This document shows, piece after piece, positions 6,419 to 10,466 of a stretch of DNA of 10,466 bases. The stretch is from positions 1-10,466 of the forward strand of contig JAMPXR010000046.1 of NCBI GenBank assembly GCA_023701085.1, given 5' to 3'. The stretch comes from Ramlibacter sp. (lineage in GTDB: Bacteria > Pseudomonadota > Gammaproteobacteria > Burkholderiales > Burkholderiaceae_C). Made by a program: the position numbers and the translations under genes. The notes under the pieces were generated by a model. It saw only the letters and a program-made list of their open reading frames with translations. It ran no database searches and was not told the DNA's origin. How positions within the stretch are numbered: the stretch's first letter is position 1; the number at the start of each line of letters is the position of its first letter.

Positions 6419-7305
6419 GCGAACCGGTCTCCCTCCACCGCCTGGACGCGCCCGGCGGCCAGCAGCTCCCGCAGGTGCAGTTCGATGCTACGGCGCTCCG
6501 CGCTTCCCAGGTACGCGACCTCGTAGCCTTGCGGATAGAGCAGGCGGCGCCGCACCAACTCGCCGATCGACTGCGGCCCTTCGCGCAGGTATCCGAGCAG
6601 GCGCTCGCTGCGCTCGTCGATCTTCGCGCCGAAGCGCGCCAGATGCTCCAGGAATGCGCCGCGCTGGGTGAGCACGCCTCTATGGTGCGAGGTGACCCAG
6701 ATCCTCGCGTCGATGTCCGCCACGGCCGCGAGCGAGCGCCGGAAGTCGGCCAGCGACGAGCACGCGTCGCCGTAGTAGGGACCGAAGCCGGTGAGGTCGA
6801 TGTCCCCCAGGAACGCCACGCCCTCGTTCTCGACCACCAGCACGCAATGGCCGGCCGTATGACCCGGCATGTGGTGGGCGCGCACGCGCACGCCGCCCCC
6901 CAGGTCCCAGGCCGCGCCATCGACGTAGCCGACGGCGTCCGGGCGCGGCGCGTAGTGGAAATCGGCCTCGATGATCGTCCTCATCTGGTCCAGCACCGGC
7001 TGCGGGTAGCCGTAATGCCGCTGCAGGCCCTCCCACGACTGCGCCGCGGCCAGATCTGCCTCGTGCACATGGACCCGCGCACGCGGCACCCGGTGCAGCC
7101 CGGCCATGTGGTCCTCGTGCACGTGACCCAGGATCACCAGGTCCACCGACTCGAACTCGGGGCCGATGCGGTTGGCCACCAGCGGCGTGTCGAACGCGGC
7201 GCGGGCTTCGGGTCCGCTCACCAGCACCTGGTTGCCGTCCGGGTATTTGCCGGATTTGTCGCCCAGGTACACAGCCACGGTGCCGTGTCGGAAGCTGGAA
7301 TACAT
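6409..7305 (-). CDS. Metallo-beta-lactamase-fold hydrolase with a C-terminal winged-helix-like domain
   Basis: The 298-residue protein has the zinc-binding set of the MBL superfamily: HVHEDH at 61-66, the H149 region (PGHTAGH, 147-153), D168 in FLGDIDLTGFGP (166-176) and the histidines of TSHHRG (205-210). This resembles glyoxalase II/LACTB2-type hydrolases, which cleave thioesters or other esters. Residues about 235-298 (LLGYLREGPQSIGEL..., then RRSIELHLRELLAAGRV) look like the small winged-helix domain seen in LACTB2-like members. I chose the ATG at 7305 (MYSSFRHG), which has CAGG upstream; a GTG at 7323 would add six residues. It lies just downstream of the binding-protein gene on the same strand (34 bp) and is likely co-transcribed. 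The substrate is unknown; a CoA-thioesterase role beside a CoA-thioester oxidoreductase is a speculation. Confidence 0.88.
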   Translation of the reverse strand: MYSSFRHGTVAVYLGDKSGKYPDGNQVLVSGPEARAAFDTPLVANRIGPEFESVDLVILGHVHEDHMAGLHRVPRARVHVHEADLAAAQSWEGLQRHYGYPQPVLDQMRTIIEADFHYAPRPDAVGYVDGAAWDLGGGVRVRAHHMPGHTAGHCVLVVENEGVAFLGDIDLTGFGPYYGDACSSLADFRRSLAAVADIDARIWVTSHHRGVLTQRGAFLEHLARFGAKIDERSERLLGYLREGPQSIGELVRRRLLYPQGYEVAYLGSAERRSIELHLRELLAAGRVQAVEGDRFAAR

Positions 7306-7339
7306 AGGATGGCCTGAAAGCACCCCGGGCGGCCCCGCG

Positions 7340-8074
7340 TTAAGCCTCGGCCTGCGCCGGCGCGACCGTGGCGCCGTCGATGCGGTGGCGCCGCAGCGCT
7401 TGCGCGACGAATCCGGACGCCTTCATCTCCTCGACGAAACGGGCCAGTTGCGCCGCCGCGCCAGCACCCAGCGCGCGCGGACAACCCATGGCCTGGCGGA
7501 TCACCATGAAGCGTCCGGGCAGCAGGCGCAGTCCGCCGACGCGGCGCGCGTCGGCTTCGAGCTGCTGCTTGACGCCGGCCGCCACGTCCGCCTTCTCCCG
7601 CAGAAAATGCTCGACCACCGCGGGCGAGCTCGGAGCGCGTTCGATCGTCGCCTGCTTCAATTCGCGCGTCAGGTACAGGTCGTAGGCACTGCCCTGCCCC
7701 ACCACGACGCGCAGGCCCGCTCGATTCACCTCCTCGTTCGACGCCAGCGCGGAGCCCTCCCGCACCAGGTAGGCGCCTTCGATCAGCAGGTACGGCGCGG
7801 TGAACGCGATGTGCTCTCCCCGCTTCGGATCGACGGCGAAGAAACCGATGTCGGCCTGCCCGTTGGAGACGGCGTCCACCGACTTGCCCGCGGTGTCGAA
7901 CACCACGAGCGCGAGCTCTGCGCCCATGCGCCGGGCGAACTCACGGGCCAGGTCCACCGACACGCCTTCGACTTCACCCGTCGCCTCGTCGCGGCCGGCG
8001 AGGATGGGGTTGCCCAGGTTGATCGAGGCGCGCAGGCGGCCGGTGGGGGCGAATGCCTTGAGGATGTCGTTCAT
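7340..8074 (-). CDS. SBP_bac_3 family substrate-binding protein without export signal
   Basis: The 244-residue protein matches amino-acid-type ABC transporter binding proteins. Visible are GVSVDLAREFARRMG (37-51), ADIGFFAVDPKRGEHIAFTAPY (74-95, typical of this fold), GAYLVREGS (100-108) and KADVAAGVKQQ (161-171). Starting at the ATG at 8074 (MNDILKAFAPTG), the N-terminus is hydrophilic with no signal peptide, as in a subgroup of Burkholderiales homologues I recall. The frame stays open upstream to 8245, with an ATG at 8209 behind GGAGGA, but that extension is not signal-like and does not resemble the family. No permease or ATPase gene is nearby. It may be a cytoplasmic ligand-binding protein, or an enzyme on the same fold, as cyclohexadienyl dehydratase is. 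The fold is confident; ligand and location are open. Confidence 0.82.
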   Translation of the reverse strand: MNDILKAFAPTGRLRASINLGNPILAGRDEATGEVEGVSVDLAREFARRMGAELALVVFDTAGKSVDAVSNGQADIGFFAVDPKRGEHIAFTAPYLLIEGAYLVREGSALASNEEVNRAGLRVVVGQGSAYDLYLTRELKQATIERAPSSPAVVEHFLREKADVAAGVKQQLEADARRVGGLRLLPGRFMVIRQAMGCPRALGAGAAAQLARFVEEMKASGFVAQALRRHRIDGATVAPAQAEA

Positions 8075-8313
8075 GCGTTGGGATCCGGCGAGGATGTCGG
8101 TGAGCTTCGCGCAACTTGCGCAGCGTGCTTTGCAGCCACAGCCGCAGCATATCGCAGGCTTCCTCATTGCGCTCCCGCCGATCAGGCGCAGCACCTCGAC
8201 CAGCAGCATACGGCGATTGTCCTCCGAAGAATGGCCGAAAACCAAGCGTACGCGGATGCGCGCACGGGACCGATCGCTTGCGCGTCGGAGATCCCCTTCC
8301 TACCCGTGTTGGC
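8075..8313. other. Gap between reductase gene and binding-protein gene
   Basis: These 239 bp separate two minus-strand genes. On the minus strand the binding-protein frame continues to 8245 and includes a cysteine cluster. TTGGTT, an 18-bp spacer and GACAAT (read on the minus strand near 8245-8215) would make only a weak promoter. No terminator with a T-run and no RNA gene were seen. Confidence 0.4.
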
Positions 8314-9087
8314 TCACTGATCCGCGAACGCCCGCTCCACCACGAACTCGCCCGGGGTCGAGGTATTGCCTTCCTGGAAGCCCCGGCTCTTCAACAGCTG
8401 CTGCAGGTCGCGCAGCAGCGCGGGGCTGCCGCAGATCATCACGCGGTCATCCTTCGGGTCGAGCTGGGGCAGGCCGAGCTCGACGGACAGCTTGCCGCTG
8501 GCGATCAGGTCCGGAATGCGGCCGGTGTTGCGGAATTCCTCGCGCGTGACCGTCGGCAGATAGAGCATCTGCGTCGACACCATGTCCCCCAGGAACTCGT
8601 GCGAGGGCAGATGTTCGGTCAACAGGTCGTGGTAGGCCAGCTCGTCGACGACGCGCACGCCGTGCACCAGGACAATCTGCTCGAATCGTTCGTACACGGA
8701 CGGATCGCGCACGATGCTCATGAAGGGCGCCAGGCCGGTCCCGGTGGCCAGCAGGTACAGCCGCCGCCCGGGCAGCAGGTAATCGACCACCAGCGTTCCG
8801 GTGGGCTTGCGCCCGACGATGATCCTGTCGCCGGGCTGGATGTGCTGCAGGCGCGAAGTCAGCGGCCCGTCCTCGACCTTGATGCTCAGGAACTCGAGGT
8901 GGTCCTCGTAGTTCGGACTGGCGATGCTGTAGGCACGCAGCAGCGGCCGGTCGTCGACCTTGAGCCCGATCATCGTGAAGTGACCGTTGGAAAAGCGCAG
9001 CGACGCTTCGCGCGTCGTCGTGAAGCTGAACAGGCGGTCGGTCCAATGGTGCACGCTCAGCACCCGTTCCTCGTTGAAGGCGCTCAT
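8314..9087 (-). CDS. fpr: Ferredoxin/flavodoxin--NADP+ reductase (Fpr type)
   Basis: The 257-residue FAD protein moves electrons between NADP(H) and ferredoxin or flavodoxin in the cytoplasm. The FAD motif RAYSIASP lies at 51-58, the NADP-binding segment ATGTGLAPF at 114-122 and MICGSPALL at 217-225. The C-terminus FVVERAFADQ is the usual bacterial Fpr ending with its aromatic residue. Length matches the family. The gene starts 7 nt after the MarR stop, with a GAGGG ribosome site overlapping that stop, so the two are co-transcribed. As AOR enzymes use ferredoxin, this reductase is a natural electron partner for the AOR upstream in the same unit. A housekeeping role is the alternative. Confidence 0.95.
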   Translation of the reverse strand: MSAFNEERVLSVHHWTDRLFSFTTTREASLRFSNGHFTMIGLKVDDRPLLRAYSIASPNYEDHLEFLSIKVEDGPLTSRLQHIQPGDRIIVGRKPTGTLVVDYLLPGRRLYLLATGTGLAPFMSIVRDPSVYERFEQIVLVHGVRVVDELAYHDLLTEHLPSHEFLGDMVSTQMLYLPTVTREEFRNTGRIPDLIASGKLSVELGLPQLDPKDDRVMICGSPALLRDLQQLLKSRGFQEGNTSTPGEFVVERAFADQ

Positions 9088-9094
9088 CGGGCCC

Positions 9095-9565
9095 TCACTC
9101 GTTCGCCGGCCCAGGGCCGGGCTTGCCGCCCATGCCGCTCATCTTGCGCAGCAGCGCGACCAGCGTCGCGCGCTCCTGCGCGTCCAGTTCGCCGTAGGTC
9201 TGCTCGGTGATCTGCTGCGCGAACGGAACCGTCTGCTCCAGCAGGTCGCGGCCGGCCGGCGTCAGGCTGACCTTCATGCGCCGGGCGTCGCCGGGCTCGT
9301 GGTCGGCATACAGCAGCTTGCGCCATTTCAGCCGCTCGACGATCCCGCGAACCGACGCTTCGTCGATCGAGGTCGCCTGGACGATGACCGGCACTTCGCA
9401 CGGCCCCTGGTCGCGCGCGGTCAGCAGCACGACGAACTGCGCCGCCGTCAGCCGCGACTCGGGGACGGCCTGCTGGAAGATCGCCACGTGCCGCTGGTAG
9501 GCGCGGCGCAGCAAGAAGCCGATCTGCTGCGTGAAGTCGTAGGTCGACGGATCATGGGAGCTCAT
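9095..9565 (-). CDS. MarR-family transcriptional regulator
   Basis: The 156-residue protein is a MarR-type winged helix, a dimeric repressor that usually releases DNA on binding a phenolic or aromatic-acid ligand. The N-terminal dimerisation helix covers about 10-35 (FTQQIGFLLRRAYQRHVAIF). LTAAQFVVLLT follows at about 39-49, the recognition helix is DEASVRGIVERL (about 68-79), and the wing is HEPGDARRMKVSLTPAGRDLL (about 89-109). A GAGG element about 6 nt before the ATG supports the start. It lies 38 nt after the MoaD-type gene and 7 nt before fpr, inside a run of minus-strand genes, so no promoter of its own is apparent. The effector is unknown; control of the AOR unit is the likely role. 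Confidence 0.92.
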   Translation of the reverse strand: MSSHDPSTYDFTQQIGFLLRRAYQRHVAIFQQAVPESRLTAAQFVVLLTARDQGPCEVPVIVQATSIDEASVRGIVERLKWRKLLYADHEPGDARRMKVSLTPAGRDLLEQTVPFAQQITEQTYGELDAQERATLVALLRKMSGMGGKPGPGPANE

Positions 9566-9603
9566 TCATGCCTCGATTTCCTCGCGGGGCCGCCGCGAAA
9601 CAT

Positions 9604-9861
9604 TCACCCCCCGGTGACGGGAGGAAAGACCGCGACCTCGTCGCCGTCGCACAGGGCCGCATCGCCGTCGCCCGCCATGGCACGGTTGACGGCGAAGCCC
9701 CAGCCGCACTCGCCGGCCAGCAGCGACCAGGGCGCGCCTCTGGCGCCCAGATGGCGGCGCAGCGCGGCCATGCTGGCCACGCCGGCCGGCAACTCGATCG
9801 TCTCCGCGGCGCGGCCCAGCGCGTCGCGCACATCCGCGAAATACAGAAGTTTCACGACCAT
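9604..9861 (-). CDS. MoaD/ThiS-family sulfur carrier linked to the AOR gene
   Basis: The 85-residue beta-grasp protein ends in PPVTGG. The C-terminal di-glycine is adenylated and turned into a thiocarboxylate that delivers sulfur during molybdopterin synthesis. The N-terminal strand VVKLLYFADVRDALG and CDGDEVAVFPPVTGG at the end are typical of MoaD. The ATG at 9861 shares one base with the AOR stop (TGATG); a GTG one codon upstream is also possible. Such tight coupling suggests a carrier dedicated to the AOR cofactor, a linkage known for AOR loci. No MoaE is in the window. A general role in cofactor synthesis cannot be excluded. Confidence 0.9.
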   Translation of the reverse strand: MVVKLLYFADVRDALGRAAETIELPAGVASMAALRRHLGARGAPWSLLAGECGWGFAVNRAMAGDGDAALCDGDEVAVFPPVTGG

Positions 9862-10466
9862 CACCGGGCGAGCAGTTCGCGCAGCGACCGGTTGACCGCC
9901 TCGCTGCCGTGGCGCGCCGTCTTGCCTGTCGGTTGCAGCGCCTCCTCATGGAAGAAACGCGGCAGTTCGTCGTCCGCTTCCGTGAAGCCGGCGGCGCGAT
10001 TGAATGACCACTCCAGCTCCAGGACCTCGCGCCCCAGGGTCTGGAGGAACGAGGCGTCCAAGCCGGTCCCGTGCGCGTCGTTGAGCGCGGCCACGATCAG
10101 TTCCGGGTTGGTGTCGGTGACCGATCGGCCGAACACGCACAGGCCGAGCGAATCGGCCGCCGCCGCGGCGACCTGCGCGCCCAGGCTCGCGGCCACCAGT
10201 TCCGCCGTCGTCTTGTCCTTGCAGTCGTAGGCCGGCAGGTTGCCCGCCGTGTGGTCGGCGCCTTGCGCCGTCAGCATCATCGAGATGCCGGTCACCTCGA
10301 TCACCCGCGGATCGTACGCGCTGATCCCCTGGCGCTTGATGACCGGCACGCGCGAGACGCCGAAGTGTTCGCCGACGCGCGCCGCGCCCTGCGCCAGGAG
10401 GCGGCCGCGTTCGGTGCCGGCCCGGATGTCCTCGAGCGCGGCCATCATGTACGCCGCGTCGCCGAA
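9861..10466 (-). CDS. Aldehyde:ferredoxin oxidoreductase (AOR family), C-terminal part
   Basis: Only the last 201 codons are visible; the frame is open to the window edge, and family members are about 600 residues. AOR enzymes carry tungsten (or molybdenum) bis-pterin and one [4Fe-4S] cluster and oxidise aldehydes to acids with ferredoxin. The visible part shows the AYDPR segment, then GADHTAGN, and DSLGLCVFG. The last is the DxxGLC element that binds pterin and supplies the fourth cluster cysteine. EWSFNRAAGFTEADDELPRFF near the end is also characteristic. The stop overlaps the MoaD-type start. BamB-type benzoyl-CoA reductases share this fold, so a relative of those cannot be fully excluded without the N-terminus. 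Substrate unknown. Confidence 0.92.
   Translation of the reverse strand, partial: FGDAAYMMAALEDIRAGTERGRLLAQGAARVGEHFGVSRVPVIKRQGISAYDPRVIEVTGISMMLTAQGADHTAGNLPAYDCKDKTTAELVAASLGAQVAAAAADSLGLCVFGRSVTDTNPELIVAALNDAHGTGLDASFLQTLGREVLELEWSFNRAAGFTEADDELPRFFHEEALQPTGKTARHGSEAVNRSLRELLAR

Noticed and set aside
8116..9210. 364-codon plus-strand frame opposite the reductase gene
   Set aside because: It is antisense to a complete Fpr with all cofactor motifs and has no recognisable domain.
1..10466. tRNA or rRNA genes, CRISPR arrays, insertion sequences, attachment sites
   Set aside because: No clover-leaf candidates, no regularly spaced repeats, and no transposase, integrase or terminal repeats were found by eye.

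Overview
The window comes from a GC-rich genome with dense, tightly packed genes. Gene content and protein style (PaaX-family regulator, Fpr-type reductase, a signal-less SBP_bac_3 protein, a cytoplasmic molybdoenzyme) suggest a betaproteobacterium, probably Burkholderiales of the Bordetella/Achromobacter kind. That placement is an inference from remembered protein resemblance; there is no rRNA here to confirm it.

Layout. (1) Positions 1-953, minus strand: a PaaX-family repressor, cut by the window edge just before its expected C-terminal end. (2) Positions 954-1231: a divergent control region, visibly AT-richer than its surroundings, with four TGATAC/GTATCA hexamers, one near-copy, and a plausible sigma-70 promoter reading right. 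(3) Positions 1232-6377, plus strand: a four-gene operon. It encodes FdhD, a 917-residue molybdopterin oxidoreductase without a Tat signal, a four-cluster ferredoxin-like subunit and an eight-helix DmsC/NrfD-type anchor. The last three genes overlap by 4 nt at each junction. (4) Positions 6409-8074, minus strand, convergent with the operon: a metallo-beta-lactamase-fold hydrolase and, upstream of it, an orphan amino-acid-type binding protein without an export signal. (5) Positions 8314-10466, minus strand: an aldehyde:ferredoxin oxidoreductase (AOR, C-terminal third only), then a MoaD/ThiS-type sulfur carrier, a MarR regulator and a ferredoxin/flavodoxin-NADP reductase. This block is packed into one transcription unit and may read on into block 4 across a 239-bp gap.

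How the parts may fit. The plus-strand complex resembles the membrane-bound phenylacetyl-CoA:acceptor oxidoreductase (PadBCD) of anaerobic aromatic degraders. That enzyme oxidises the alpha carbon of an arylacetyl-CoA and passes electrons to quinone. A missing Tat signal fits a cytosolic CoA-thioester substrate, and PaaX repressors respond to phenylacetyl-CoA in the characterised cases. AOR enzymes oxidise aldehydes, including phenylacetaldehyde, to acids. The window may therefore hold a peripheral arylacetaldehyde / arylacetate / arylacetyl-CoA oxidation module built on two pterin-metal enzymes, with FdhD and MoaD as dedicated cofactor helpers. The individual families are clear; the shared pathway is a hypothesis, and the substrate cannot be read from the sequence.
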